NCBI GenBank assembly: GCA_000818095.1
Contig: CP009416.1
Span: 1,906,501 to 1,970,500, forward strand
Origin: Jeotgalibacillus malaysiensis
Lineage (GTDB): Bacteria > Bacillota > Bacilli > Bacillales > Jeotgalibacillaceae
DNA length: 64,000 nt
Direction of reading: 5' to 3'
Shown here in pieces: positions 29,625 through 38,753 of the stretch. The translations under genes and the position numbers were made by a program. The notes under the pieces were generated by a model. It was not told the DNA's origin. It searched no databases and saw only the letters and a list, made by a program, of their open reading frames with translations. Position 1 is the stretch's first letter. Every line of letters starts with the position of its first letter.

Positions 29625-29646
29625 TGTTTTTTATACATAGCATAGT
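29618..29646 (+). promoter_or_regulatory. Divergent promoter of yqzF sharing its -35 with bkdR
   Basis: TTGACA (29618-29623), 17 bp, CATAGT (29641-29646). The -35 hexamer overlaps the opposing bkdR -35 by five bases. Confidence 0.5.
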
Positions 29647-29679
29647 TTGTACATAACCATTGATTGAAGGAGTTATATA

Positions 29680-29922
29680 ATGGCACGAATGATCGCTTTA
29701 ATTATCTTATTAATCCCCGGCGTGATTGCAGCATACGGAATAAAACTCATGCGGGATATGTTTTTTGGGCTCCAGGTTTCCTGGCTTCCTTCTCTTGCGC
29801 TTCAGTTCTTTTTAGGTCTGATTATGTTTGTTGCCGGACTAAGCTTTATCGGCGGGTTTCTTCTGCATAGAGACCGTAAAAAAAATAAAGTTCAGCAGCG
29901 ATTCGTTAAAAAAAAGCAGTGA
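29680..29922 (+). CDS. yqzF: DUF2627 small membrane protein (YqzF)
   Basis: An 80-residue protein with two membrane helices (about residues 3-22 and 35-62) and a very basic tail (HRDRKKNKVQQRFVKKKQ). The head MARMIALIILLIPGVIAAYGIKLMRD and the FGLQVSWLPSLALQF… segment are characteristic of DUF2627. Function unknown. GGAG lies 8-12 nt before the ATG. It is divergent from bkdR, as yqzF is in B. subtilis. Confidence 0.85.
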   Translation: MARMIALIILLIPGVIAAYGIKLMRDMFFGLQVSWLPSLALQFFLGLIMFVAGLSFIGGFLLHRDRKKNKVQQRFVKKKQ

Positions 29923-29949
29923 AGCCTCTGACAGGCAATCACTGCTTTT
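29912..29949. terminator. Bidirectional terminator shared by yqzF and the phosphodiesterase gene
   Basis: Outer 11-bp stem (29912-29922 with 29939-29949) plus inner 4-bp stem (29924-29927 with 29932-29935). The stop codons of both convergent genes lie in its two arms. Confidence 0.85.
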
Positions 29950-30655
29950 CTTTTAGGATGTTCTCTGCAAGCTCAGGGTCGTCTGTAATCACACCTGCAA
30001 GACCTGCATCAATCCATTTTTTGATGAGTGGGGGCTTGTTGAGCGTGTATAATCTGACCGGTATTCCGTGCTGCTGACAGTCTTTCATTAAACTCTCAGT
30101 CATTACTCTGTGATTAGCGTGTATGGCATCAGCCCCGGTTGATTTTACGAGCAAAAGCGGATTTGTGCCTTTTTTTGAATACAGAGCGGCAACTTCTGAA
30201 TCAGTAAGTTGTTTGAGCTTTTTCACACTCTTATGATTAAACGTTGAATAGATCACTCTGTCTCCGAGACCATATTCTGCAACTTTTTGCACAACTGCCT
30301 CTTCCTGACCTTCATAATAAATTTTATCATTTTTAAGTTCAATATTAATGATCAGATTTGTTGTCATCGCCCACTCAAGTACGTCATCTAGAGTAGGGAT
30401 CTTTTCATTTCTATACCATTTCCTCTTAATAGAAAACTTTTTTAGTTCTCTCAGTGTTAAATCTTTAATATATCCTCTTCCATTTGTAGTCCTGTTAACC
30501 GTTTCATCATGTATTACGATTTGATAACCATCTCTCGACATATGCAAATCCAGCTCTATTCCATAACAGCCGGTTTTCTCAGCTTTTTTGAAAGCGAGCA
30601 TTGTATTCTCAGGGTACTTGATGGAGCTTCCCCGATGTGCAAAAACCTTTGACAT
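29939..30655 (-). CDS. Glycerophosphodiester phosphodiesterase
   Basis: Hydrolyses glycerophosphodiesters to glycerol 3-phosphate and an alcohol. GDPD-fold motifs: VFAHRGSSIKYPENTMLAF (catalytic His and Arg), GIELDLHMSRDGYQIVIHD (metal Glu, Asp and catalytic His), NIELKND and GVITDDPELA at the C-terminus. No signal peptide, so it acts in the cytosol (YqiK/UgpQ type). I start it at ATG 30655; an ATG seven codons earlier (30676) is possible, and neither has a strong ribosome site. Confidence 0.93.
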   Translation of the reverse strand: MSKVFAHRGSSIKYPENTMLAFKKAEKTGCYGIELDLHMSRDGYQIVIHDETVNRTTNGRGYIKDLTLRELKKFSIKRKWYRNEKIPTLDDVLEWAMTTNLIINIELKNDKIYYEGQEEAVVQKVAEYGLGDRVIYSTFNHKSVKKLKQLTDSEVAALYSKKGTNPLLLVKSTGADAIHANHRVMTESLMKDCQQHGIPVRLYTLNKPPLIKKWIDAGLAGVITDDPELAENILKEKQ

Positions 30656-30772
30656 ACTTATCACATCCAGACTCATTTTGATTAGACTATGTTAAAGTTA
30701 GCTATTCATTGCAGCAAACAATTCACTCATTTTGCTACGATCAATTGTCAACTTTAATACAGCCTTTGATTT

Positions 30773-30800
30773 AAAAAAACGCCAGTATACATACTGGCGT
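30773..30800 (-). terminator. Terminator of spo0A
   Basis: A 10-bp perfect stem (30779-30788 with 30791-30800) followed by seven T residues on the minus strand. The arms share their 9-bp core with the bkd operon terminator. Confidence 0.85.
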
Positions 30801-30814
30801 CCTGATCAATCATT

Positions 30815-31591
30815 TCAGCTTGCTTTATGTTCGAGCCTGAGTTTATCAGCTACCATTGCAATAAATTCCGAATTGGTCGGCTTTGACTTTGCAGCTGATA
30901 CTGTGTAACCGAACATATTCGTAATTGCATCGACATTTCCACGATTCCACGCTACTTCAATTGCATGTCTGATTGCGCGTTCTACCCGTGAAGATGTTGT
31001 ATTGAATTTTTTTGCAATATCAGGATACAGTATTTTTGTAATTGAACCAAGCAGCTCAATATCGTGATAAACCATCGAGATTGCTTCTCTCAAGTACATG
31101 TACCCTTTTATATGCGCAGGTACACCTATTTCGTGAATGACGCTTGTGATACTTGCATCAAGATTCGGTTTTTTACTTTTTTCCCGTTTTGCACTGCTCA
31201 TGACAGGGCGATCTTTTTTACCCATTACCTGTCTGATTACCTGCAGAAGATTGTCCATGTCGAAAGGCTTCAGGATAAAATAAGAGGCACCAAGCTCCAG
31301 CGCTTTACTCGTAACATCCTCCTGACCAAATGCAGTCAGCATGATCACATGAGGATTTTTTTCAAGCTCAAGTTCTTTCATTTTTTCAAGGGCATTCAAC
31401 CCGTCAATATGAGGCATAATGATGTCAAGCAGACACACATCTACAGGTGTCTCCTCCATCATATCCAGAAACTCCTGGCCATTATAGGCAGTGCCTGTAA
31501 CCTCCATATCCGGCTGGTTATTAATAAATGCTTCAAGTGTTGATACCAGTTCCCGATTATCATCAATAATGCAAACCTTCATTTTATCCAC
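30815..31591 (-). CDS. spo0A: Sporulation master regulator Spo0A
   Basis: Response regulator and end point of the phosphorelay. Starting at GTG 31591 (GGGGAGG 6 nt upstream, [14 protein letters not shown], 258 residues) the phosphoacceptor in [11 protein letters not shown] falls exactly at D56, with the acidic pair at D10-D11 and the lysine in FILKPFD, as in B. subtilis. The C-terminal DNA-binding domain keeps [22 protein letters not shown] and the sigma-A contact region [24 protein letters not shown]. It looks fully functional although neighbouring sporulation genes are broken. An ATG-led frame to 31609 is less likely. Confidence 0.97.
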   Translation of the reverse strand: MDKMKVCIIDDNRELVSTLEAFINNQPDMEVTGTAYNGQEFLDMMEETPVDVCLLDIIMPHIDGLNALEKMKELELEKNPHVIMLTAFGQEDVTSKALELGASYFILKPFDMDNLLQVIRQVMGKKDRPVMSSAKREKSKKPNLDASITSVIHEIGVPAHIKGYMYLREAISMVYHDIELLGSITKILYPDIAKKFNTTSSRVERAIRHAIEVAWNRGNVDAITNMFGYTVSAAKSKPTNSEFIAMVADKLRLEHKAS

Positions 31592-31627
31592 AAAATTCCT
31601 CCCCATCATGATTTCTCACTAGTTACA

Positions 31628-31754
31628 TTCGACATGTGGAATAGATCCCCTTTTTATTTTAAGACTTTTTTAAAAAATAAACAATTTTTCTTTTAAATAC
31701 TCCTGAATGCTCTTCTTTTCGATATATTTCAACAACATCTGACATATTGTCGAA
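31628..31754 (-). promoter_or_regulatory. Two 0A boxes upstream of spo0A
   Basis: TGTCGAA, the Spo0A-P core site, occurs at 31634-31628 (gene strand) and at 31748-31754 (opposite strand). B. subtilis spo0A is autoregulated through such boxes. A vegetative promoter candidate, TTGGGA-17-TACACT on the minus strand, lies just upstream of the distal box at about 31762-31790. No convincing sigma-H promoter was found. Confidence 0.55.
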
Positions 31755-31775
31755 TCATCGATTAGTGTAACATGA

Positions 31776-31805
31776 ATATTGTTTATTCCCAAGTGCATAT
31801 TGTTT
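31776..31805. repeat. Direct repeats ATATTGTTT 21 bp apart upstream of spo0A
   Basis: Two identical nonamers at 31776-31784 and 31797-31805, two helical turns apart, with the second followed by GAACAAT in inverse orientation. Possible regulator site. Confidence 0.4.
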
Positions 31806-31842
31806 GAACAATTTACAGTTATTTTAATTAAATACAAACAAT

Positions 31843-31872
31843 AAAAGAACAGGCTATGAGGCCTGTTCTTTT
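31843..31872 (-). terminator. Terminator of spoIVB
   Basis: A perfect 12-bp stem (31843-31854 with 31861-31872), loop TATGAG; A-rich and T-rich ends. It overlaps the final codons of the spoIVB remnant. Confidence 0.75.
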
Positions 31873-32848
31873 AGCATATCTTCTATATAAAGCGCAAATC
31901 CTTCATTTGGCTGATGTATAAGAACATGGGATACTGCACCAATGATTTTTCCGTTTTGAATAATCGGACTGCCACTCATCCCCTAGATGATTCCACCTGT
32001 TTTTTCAATCAGTTCAGCATCTGCAAGGCGGATCTTCATTCCTTTTTCCCCGCTTGGCAGTATCGCATCTTTTTGTAGTACTTCAATTTCAAAAGATTCG
32101 ACTTTTTGCTCTTTCAGCACTGTCAGGATCTCAGCATTCCCTGATTGAATTTCTTCTTTTTCTGCAGTTTTTAACACCTGTCGCTTTTTCTCAGCGCTGA
32201 CAGATTGAAATAATTCACCAAAAATACCGGTTGATGCATTCTTTTTGATTTCACCGAGCATGCTAGTTTTGTGATCAAAAAATGCAATTTTGCCTCCCGG
32301 ATTTCCTGCTCTACTCTTTTGGATATCTTTTATCTCTGCTGATTTAATATGACCTGATTTCATTTCAACCGGCAGCCTTGTATGCTGTTCAGATACCACA
32401 TGACCTAACGCACCGAAACTGAGTGTTTCAGGATGAATATACGTGAGCGTTCCAACACCCAGAATTTCATGCTTTGCAAAAAACCAAGCTGCTTTTCACC
32501 TTTTTCATTTTTCATCACAGTGACATTTTTAATCAGCGTATTTTTATCTCTGATTACTTCGAGCCTGACCTGTTTTTTCGTCTCAGCCTTTTTAATAGCG
32601 CTGTTCAATTCTTCTACTGTGTTAACTCTGGTATGATTTACACTGCTGATTCTGTCTCCAATTTTAATTCCGGTACGTTCTGACGGAGATTTTTCATTTG
32701 CAGGTGCATAAAACCCTGTTACTAACACGCCATTTGATTCAAGTACAATTCCAATCGACTGACCGCCCGGTATCAATTCTGCCGCTGAACAAAAATGTGC
32801 GGTAACTGAACTTAGGATTAAAATGACAAGAATCAGCTTGTTGAACAT
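31854..32848 (-). pseudogene. spoIVB: spoIVB, broken by a frameshift and an amber stop
   Basis: SpoIVB is the S55-family signalling protease secreted from the forespore that activates SpoIVFB and so sigma-K. Here the N-terminal signal anchor and PDZ domain (PSERTGIKIGDRISSVN) are intact. The frame then breaks at a run of six A (32478-32483, plus strand); one more base would restore LGFFAKHEILGVGTLTYIHP. The second frame carries GALGHVVSEQ with the catalytic His, but reaches TAG at 31983-31985 directly before [11 protein letters not shown], the catalytic-serine motif (CAG/Gln in relatives). The rest continues in frame to TAG 31854. Start at ATG 32848 with GGAGG upstream. Synteny recN-spoIVB-spo0A confirms identity. 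Confidence 0.93.
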
Positions 32849-32913
32849 CTGCATCCCTCCCTTCCAATAGTTATAATTTGAACGAAAAGAGGAAAAATAT
32901 CAGCTGTTCACAT

Positions 32914-32944
32914 AAAAAAAAGCTACCCTTAATGGATAGCTTTT
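32914..32944 (-). terminator. Terminator of recN
   Basis: An 8-bp stem (32918-32925 with 32937-32944), extended past one mismatch, then seven T residues on the minus strand. Confidence 0.7.
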
Positions 32945-34637
32945 ACACAGCACTTTTTTTGATCGTATGTGCAAGGTTGATCAATTCTTCAGCATGACTG
33001 ATTGTAAGGTCTGTTATTTCAACACCGGAAATCATTCTGCTGATTTCTTTTACCCTGTCTTCTTTATTCAGCGGGCTTACGCTTGTGTGTGTTCTGTCAT
33101 TTTTCACTTCTTTTGAAATAAATAAATGTCTGTCACTGATCGCTGCAACCTGTGGCAGGTGTGATATGCAAAGCACCTGCGAATGAGAGGAAATAGAGTA
33201 GATTTTCTCCGCAATGGCCTGAGCGACCCTTCCGCTTACACCTGTATCAACTTCATCAAAGATAATAGAAGTAATACCCTGGTGCTGGGAAAAGATTGTT
33301 TTCAGCGCTAGCATCATTCTTGATATTTCCCCCCCTGAAGCAACTTTAATCAGAGGTTTAAGCGGCTCACCGGGATTTGTCGAAATATAAAATTCAATTT
33401 CGTCCACGCCGTTTGCTTTAAAATCTTCCGGGTGCCGGTCTGTAAAATGAACTTTAAAAACAGCTTTATCCATATAAAGTGCTTTTAACTCACCGTGAAT
33501 TGATTCAGTTAATACATCGGACCATTTTTTTCTAAGGGAAGATAAATGCTCCGCTTCAACGGAAAGATCCTTTTTAACGGATTCAAGCTTACTTTTTAAT
33601 TCTTCAAGGGATGTATCTTTATTTGTAATGGCTTCAATTTCTTCTTCAATACCTGAAAAATATTCCATGATCTCTTCAATTGAAGTGCCATACTTTCTTT
33701 TCAATTGATTAATCTCATTAAACCTGTCTTCAATCATCTGAAGTCTCTCAGGATCAAACTCAAGACCGTCAAGATGCTGTCTGATCTCTCTCGCCGCATC
33801 TTCAAGCTGGTAAAATTGACTGCTGACAGAATCACTGATCTCTTTTAGTTCACTGTCAATATCAGCAGCGTGTTCCATATTCGACATCGCCAGACCGGTC
33901 CAGTCAAGTCCACGCTGGTCTCCCTGAAGTGCATCATAGGCTGTTTGAAGTGATTCATATAGTCTTTCGAAGTTGGTGAGTCTGATTTTCTCATCCATGA
34001 GTTCTTCATCTTCATTAAGCCTCAGATCAGCGTCCTGAATTTCCTTGTATTGAAACTGAATAAGATCAAGTCTGTGCGCCATCTGCTGATCATTTTCAGA
34101 TAAGGATCTGATTTGTTTATTCAAATCAGCATACACTTGAAAAACTTCCTGATAATTCTTTTTTGCTTCAAGAATCTCTTTAGAACCAAACTGATCGAGC
34201 AGGTTGATATGCGCTGACTCATCCATCAGCTCCTGACTTTCATGCTGACCGTGGATATCAATTAAGGCTCCACCGACTTCTCTTAAGATGGAAATTGTTA
34301 CAAGCTTCCCATTAATGCGGCAGGAGCTTTTACCTGATGATGAAATATCCCTTTTGAGCAACACCATTTCATCTTCAATTTCAATTCCAAATTCCTGACA
34401 CTTATGAAAGACAGGATGACCCGAGGGAGCAGAAAACACACCTTCAATTTCAGCTTTTTTCTCACCGTGTCTTACAAATTCTGCAGACCCTCTTGCTCCC
34501 ACCAGCAGCTGCACTGCATCAATAATGATTGACTTCCCTGCTCCGGTTTCTCCGGTTAATACAGTCAGGCCGTCTTCTAATGATAATGATAATTCATCTA
34601 TAATTGCAAAATTCCGAATTGATAAGTCCTGTAACAA
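32943..34637 (-). CDS. recN: DNA repair protein RecN
   Basis: SMC-like ATPase that acts early at DNA double-strand breaks. Walker A VLTGETGAGKSIIIDAV near the N-terminus, QHESQELM, a long coiled coil (about residues 155-360), the signature VASGGEISRMMLALK, Walker B TSIIFDEVDTGVSGRVAQ and CISHLPQVAA are all present in 564 residues. It sits 16 bp after argR and before spoIVB, as in other bacilli. Confidence 0.97.
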   Translation of the reverse strand: MLQDLSIRNFAIIDELSLSLEDGLTVLTGETGAGKSIIIDAVQLLVGARGSAEFVRHGEKKAEIEGVFSAPSGHPVFHKCQEFGIEIEDEMVLLKRDISSSGKSSCRINGKLVTISILREVGGALIDIHGQHESQELMDESAHINLLDQFGSKEILEAKKNYQEVFQVYADLNKQIRSLSENDQQMAHRLDLIQFQYKEIQDADLRLNEDEELMDEKIRLTNFERLYESLQTAYDALQGDQRGLDWTGLAMSNMEHAADIDSELKEISDSVSSQFYQLEDAAREIRQHLDGLEFDPERLQMIEDRFNEINQLKRKYGTSIEEIMEYFSGIEEEIEAITNKDTSLEELKSKLESVKKDLSVEAEHLSSLRKKWSDVLTESIHGELKALYMDKAVFKVHFTDRHPEDFKANGVDEIEFYISTNPGEPLKPLIKVASGGEISRMMLALKTIFSQHQGITSIIFDEVDTGVSGRVAQAIAEKIYSISSHSQVLCISHLPQVAAISDRHLFISKEVKNDRTHTSVSPLNKEDRVKEISRMISGVEITDLTISHAEELINLAHTIKKSAV

Positions 34638-34653
34638 CTAGCCTCACCCCTGT

Positions 34654-35106
34654 TTAAAGCATATCGATAAAGCGCTTGGAAATAATTCCGGCTTCATCTT
34701 CTGATCTGCATATAATTAAACATGTATCATCTCCACATATTGTACCGAGTATCTCATCCCAGTCAAGGTTATCAATGAGGGCACCGATGGCATTCGCATT
34801 ACCAGGTAATGTTTTCATCACAAGTAAATGCCCGGCTCCGTCAATTCTGACAAAAGCATCCGTTAATGTTCTTTTTAATTTCTGAAGCGGATTAAAACGC
34901 TGATCTGCAGGCAGCGAATATTTATATCTGCCATCATGCAGCGGGACTTTAACCAGATGAAGTTCTTTAATATCTCTAGAGATCGTAGCCTGCGTAACAG
35001 GAAAACCTGCATTTTTCAGTTCATCTACCAATTCATCCTGCGTTTCAATATCATTGTTAACAATAATTTCCCTGATCTTTATATGTCGCTGTCCTTTGTT
35101 TATCAT
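34654..35106 (-). CDS. argR: Arginine repressor/regulator ArgR (AhrC)
   Basis: Hexameric arginine-responsive regulator that represses biosynthesis and activates catabolism. N-terminal winged helix with [31 protein letters not shown] (SR motif of the recognition helix), C-terminal oligomerisation and arginine pocket with [26 protein letters not shown] (GDDT). 150 residues. A dyad that may be its own box lies just upstream. It may control the artPQR operon in this window. Confidence 0.95.
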   Translation of the reverse strand: MINKGQRHIKIREIIVNNDIETQDELVDELKNAGFPVTQATISRDIKELHLVKVPLHDGRYKYSLPADQRFNPLQKLKRTLTDAFVRIDGAGHLLVMKTLPGNANAIGALIDNLDWDEILGTICGDDTCLIICRSEDEAGIISKRFIDML

Positions 35107-35119
35107 ATCTTCACTCCGT

Positions 35120-35149
35120 CTGTATGAATATTTATGCTTAAATATACAG
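35120..35149. promoter_or_regulatory. Nested dyad upstream of argR, possible ARG box
   Basis: Outer arms CTGTAT/ATACAG and inner arms TATTTA/TAAATA separated by four bases, 14 bp before the argR start. Position suggests autoregulation; the match to the ARG consensus is partial. Confidence 0.4.
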
Positions 35150-35311
35150 TTATCTTATCGTACATTTTCCAATTTGTACACTAAGGTATGTAATGAATGT
35201 AACGATCATAACAGACACTACCTATCCGTAAAATCTTTTGATTGATGAGTGTACTTTTACTACAAAGAACATGACCTGTGTCTGCACCATTTTACACTTC
35301 GCTGCAGCTGC

Positions 35312-35343
35312 CCAAAAATAAAGGACAGCCTAAAGGCTATCCT
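35312..35343 (-). terminator. Terminator of tlyA, overlapping its last codons
   Basis: A 9-bp stem with one G-U pair (35322-35330 with 35335-35343), then TTTATTTTT on the minus strand. The last four codons lie inside the hairpin. Confidence 0.7.
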
Positions 35344-36172
35344 CTGATTTTACATTTTTTAAGCTGTCATGTGCTTCTGATACGACCTCTTCCATTTTTA
35401 CATTCGAGGCAATTACTCCTGAATCTCCTTCAGTTGTTTGAAGATGAAACAGAAATTCAATATTTCCATCTCCACCGGTAATTGGTGAAAAAGATGCAGC
35501 AAGCACATCATATCCATGATCTGCAGCAAATGATGAAATTTTATTCACAACTTCAAGGTGAACTTTTTTATCCCTGATAATCCCTTTTTTACCCACCTGG
35601 TCGCGACCTGCTTCAAACTGTGGTTTCACGAGTGCAAGCACGTCACTTCCCGGCTTTAATAAGGTTTTCAAAACAGGAAGTATAATTTTAAGTGAAATAA
35701 ACGATACGTCAATTGAAGCAAAATCAGGTAATCCTTCTTTCAGATCTTCAGGTGTTAAATATCTGAAATTCGTTCTTTCCATCACAATGACGCGGGGGTC
35801 CTGTCTTAATTTCCATGCCAGCTGATTATAACCGACATCTACAGCATATGACTGTCTCGCACCGTTTTGAAGTGCACAATCAGTAAAACCGCCAGTTGAA
35901 GACCCGACATCAATCATACATTTCCCCTGCACATCTATATTGAATTCTTTCAGTGCCTTTTCAAGCTTTAATCCCCCGCGGCTGACATAAGGCATCACCT
36001 TTCCTTTAACAGTCAATACCGCATCTTCAGGAATTTTCTCTCCAGGCTTATCAAGTCTCGTTTCATTGTGAAAAACAAGTCCTGCCATAACGGCTCTCTT
36101 GGCTTTTTCACGTGTTTCCGCCAGTCCCTGATCAACAAGCAGAATATCAACTCTTTGTTTTTTTATTTTCAT
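35330..36172 (-). CDS. tlyA: TlyA-family rRNA (cytidine-2'-O)-methyltransferase
   Basis: A 280-residue protein with an N-terminal S4 RNA-binding domain (VDILLVDQGLAETREKAKRAVMAG) and an FtsJ-type methyltransferase (MIDVGSSTGGFTDCALQNGA as SAM motif I, DFASIDVSFISL, ALVKPQFEAG). Family members methylate 16S/23S rRNA and have been called haemolysin A; the rRNA role is the better supported one. It lies 2 bp after dxs, so they are co-transcribed. B. subtilis homologue YqxC. Confidence 0.9.
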   Translation of the reverse strand: MKIKKQRVDILLVDQGLAETREKAKRAVMAGLVFHNETRLDKPGEKIPEDAVLTVKGKVMPYVSRGGLKLEKALKEFNIDVQGKCMIDVGSSTGGFTDCALQNGARQSYAVDVGYNQLAWKLRQDPRVIVMERTNFRYLTPEDLKEGLPDFASIDVSFISLKIILPVLKTLLKPGSDVLALVKPQFEAGRDQVGKKGIIRDKKVHLEVVNKISSFAADHGYDVLAASFSPITGGDGNIEFLFHLQTTEGDSGVIASNVKMEEVVSEAHDSLKNVKSEDSL

Positions 36173-36174
36173 GC

Positions 36175-38076
36175 TCAGGCTCTTTTCTCCTTCATTGGAA
36201 CAATTGATCTGATCACCTTTACCGCCTGATCAGCTGTCAGGTCAATTTCTTCTAGCAGTTGATCAACGTTACCATGTTCAATAAACTGATCGGGGATACC
36301 CATCCGCTCGATCGTAGCGTGTGAGATTTTCTGTTCATGCGCAAATTCAAGTACCGCACTGCCAAATCCACCCTGAAGCACTGCTTCTTCTATTGTTAGT
36401 AACGGTATATTGAGATTCAATAGATCCTTAAGCATCGCTTCATCTAGCGGCTTAATAAATCTCGCATTGATCACCCGGACAGAAATCCCTTCATTTCTAA
36501 GCTTTTCAGCTGCTTCAAGTGCCATCGGAATCGTTGTACCAAACGTCAGAATCGCAGCATCATTTCCATCTTTCAGCACTTCCCAGCTGCCAATCGGAAT
36601 CTGATAGAGCTTTTCATCCATTGGGACACCCAGTCCATTTCCTCTTGGGTATCTCATTGCGATCGGACCTTTATCATATGTTAAAGCGGTATGAACCATA
36701 TGCTGGCCTTCATTTTCATCTTTTGGCATCATGACAACCATATTCGGAAGACTTCTCAGGAAAGCAATGTCAAAAACGCCCTGGTGAGTCTCACCATCAG
36801 CGCCAACCAGTCCTGCACGGTCTACACCGATAAATACGTTTAAATTCTGGCGGCAGATATCATGAACAACCTGATCATATGCACGCTGCAGGAACGTTGA
36901 ATAAATTGCGAGAAATGGCTTCATATTCTGGGTAGCAAGCCCGGCAGATAAAGTTGTTGCATGCTGTTCTGCTATTCCCACATCAAACATCCTGTCAGGA
37001 AATTCACTCGCAAAACCTTCCAGCTTAGACCCTACAGGCATTGCAGGTGTCACTGCTACAATCCGTTTATCCGTTCTAGCTTCCTTGCGAACCGTTTCTG
37101 CAACTAAAGCGCTCCAGCCAGGTGCTTTTGCTGAAGATTTAATAATATCACCTGTATCAATTTTATATGGGCCTGTCCCGTGCCATGTTCCGACTGTATC
37201 ATTTTCGGCCGGATGAAACCCTTTACCTTTTTTAGTAATGACATGCAGGATAACAGGACCTTTTGTCTTCTTGGCGTATTTGATATTTTCATCCAGCTCA
37301 TCAAAATTATGCCCGTCTACGGGACCAAGGTAAGTAAAGCCCAGTTCTTCAAAAAACATACCTGATACAAGCAGATATTTCAGACTGTCTTTCACTCTTT
37401 CAGCAGCTGATGCAAGTCTTCCCCCGACTGCCGGAACTTTTTTGATCAGATACTCAAGATCATCTTTTGCTTTATTATATTTACCTGCTGTTCTCATGCG
37501 TCCAAGAACGCTGTGCAAAGCACCAACGTTTGGAGCGATCGACATTTCATTATCATTCAAGACAACAATCATATCTTTCTTTTCATGTCCAATATGATTG
37601 AGTGCTTCAAGTGCCATTCCACCCGTCAAAGCACCATCACCGATAATTGGTACAACAAAATTGCTGTCGCCTTTAATATCACGTGCAATTGCCATTCCCA
37701 TGGCAGCTGAAAGCGAAGTGGAGCTATGACCTGTTTCCCATACGTCATGCTCACTTTCAATCATTTTTGGAAAACCGCACAGCCCTTTATATTGTCTGAG
37801 CGTATCAAATTGATCAGCACGTCCTGTCAGGATTTTATGAACATATGATTGATGCCCGACGTCCCAAAGGAACTTATCAAACGGACTGTCAAAATGCTTA
37901 TGAAGGGCAAGTGTTAATTCAACAACACCGAGATTTGGTCCGATATGCCCTCCTGTTGCTGATAATTTTTCAATCAGAAACGTGCGAATCTCTTCACTCA
38001 ATTCAATTAACTGTTCCTTATTCATGTCTTTCAGAAAACCAGGGTCTTTTATCTGATTTATCTCCACCCGGATCAC
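36175..38076 (-). CDS. dxs: 1-deoxy-D-xylulose-5-phosphate synthase
   Basis: First step of the MEP isoprenoid pathway: condenses pyruvate and glyceraldehyde 3-phosphate. Thiamine enzyme with [31 protein letters not shown], the ThDP motif [16 protein letters not shown]…[18 protein letters not shown] and [17 protein letters not shown]. 633 residues. GTG 38076 with GGAG 7 nt upstream is the likely start. Together with ispA it provides isoprenoid precursors; oapA and the OLE RNA lie between them. Confidence 0.96.
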   Translation of the reverse strand: MIRVEINQIKDPGFLKDMNKEQLIELSEEIRTFLIEKLSATGGHIGPNLGVVELTLALHKHFDSPFDKFLWDVGHQSYVHKILTGRADQFDTLRQYKGLCGFPKMIESEHDVWETGHSSTSLSAAMGMAIARDIKGDSNFVVPIIGDGALTGGMALEALNHIGHEKKDMIVVLNDNEMSIAPNVGALHSVLGRMRTAGKYNKAKDDLEYLIKKVPAVGGRLASAAERVKDSLKYLLVSGMFFEELGFTYLGPVDGHNFDELDENIKYAKKTKGPVILHVITKKGKGFHPAENDTVGTWHGTGPYKIDTGDIIKSSAKAPGWSALVAETVRKEARTDKRIVAVTPAMPVGSKLEGFASEFPDRMFDVGIAEQHATTLSAGLATQNMKPFLAIYSTFLQRAYDQVVHDICRQNLNVFIGVDRAGLVGADGETHQGVFDIAFLRSLPNMVVMMPKDENEGQHMVHTALTYDKGPIAMRYPRGNGLGVPMDEKLYQIPIGSWEVLKDGNDAAILTFGTTIPMALEAAEKLRNEGISVRVINARFIKPLDEAMLKDLLNLNIPLLTIEEAVLQGGFGSAVLEFAHEQKISHATIERMGIPDQFIEHGNVDQLLEEIDLTADQAVKVIRSIVPMKEKRA

Positions 38077-38139
38077 TCACTTTCTCCAAGGGGATGATAG
38101 ACTTTTACATTTCAAGTCCGTTGATCCCCAGAATAAATT

Positions 38140-38727
38140 CTATTTCGATTTCTTTGTATCTTTAATTATAACAATGTGTAGCTTTTCCTCAAGAAATTGT
38201 AGGGTTTTTCCCACCCTGAATATGATATCCCTGGAAAAAGTGATTGCAAGAGACTTCCCCATTGCTTTTCCACCAACAGTGAGCGCAGCAATCAGACTTG
38301 TGAGGCCAATATTGATAGAACTCTCAACTAAAGAGCCCTGGCCCAGCTGTAGTTCATTAGCCAGCTGTATAATTACGATTGCCGCAGCCGCTCCGCTGAT
38401 TATACCTGCTATATCCCCTATAACATCGTTACAGAAACTTGCAAAGCGGTCTGCGTTTCTGACAATCCGGATCGCATGCTTGGCTCCATATACTTTTTTA
38501 GCTGCCATTGCGTGAAACGGTTTTTCTTCCCCCGCTGCAGCTGCAATGCCCAGCATATCAAAAAATACGCCAATGATGACGATCATCAATACGACAATGA
38601 GTCCTACAGTCCAGTTCACCTGGTTAAGTATACTTGTCGAAAGAAGTGAAAAAATAGCCGCTAACACACCTGTGATAACGGCTATCGTAACACTCCACTT
38701 TATTGTTTTATGTAAGAAGCTGTTCAC
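38140..38727 (-). CDS. oapA: OLE-associated protein OapA
   Basis: A 195-residue membrane protein with about four hydrophobic segments (residues 11-34, 41-65, 102-123 and 138-164). Between the second and third is a basic, conserved-looking stretch (AAKKVYGAKHAIRIVRNADRFASFC) and the DxxxD motif DVIGD at 101-105. Position directly downstream of the OLE RNA and upstream of dxs is that of OapA, the protein that binds OLE RNA and takes it to the membrane. The start is GTG, 9 nt after AGGTG, just past the RNA's 3' end. Identification is by context plus topology. Confidence 0.85.
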   Translation of the reverse strand: MNSFLHKTIKWSVTIAVITGVLAAIFSLLSTSILNQVNWTVGLIVVLMIVIIGVFFDMLGIAAAAGEEKPFHAMAAKKVYGAKHAIRIVRNADRFASFCNDVIGDIAGIISGAAAAIVIIQLANELQLGQGSLVESSINIGLTSLIAALTVGGKAMGKSLAITFSRDIIFRVGKTLQFLEEKLHIVIIKDTKKSK

Positions 38728-38753
38728 TTTATATCACACCTAACAAAAATAAA

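Noticed and set aside
29547-29679. Sigma-54 (-24/-12) promoter for the bkd operon
   Set aside because: No GG-N10-GC pattern with the right context is present; a good sigma-A promoter is.
31983-31985. Programmed read-through of the amber codon in spoIVB
   Set aside because: The upstream frameshift already blocks the product and other sporulation genes are broken too, so decay is simpler.
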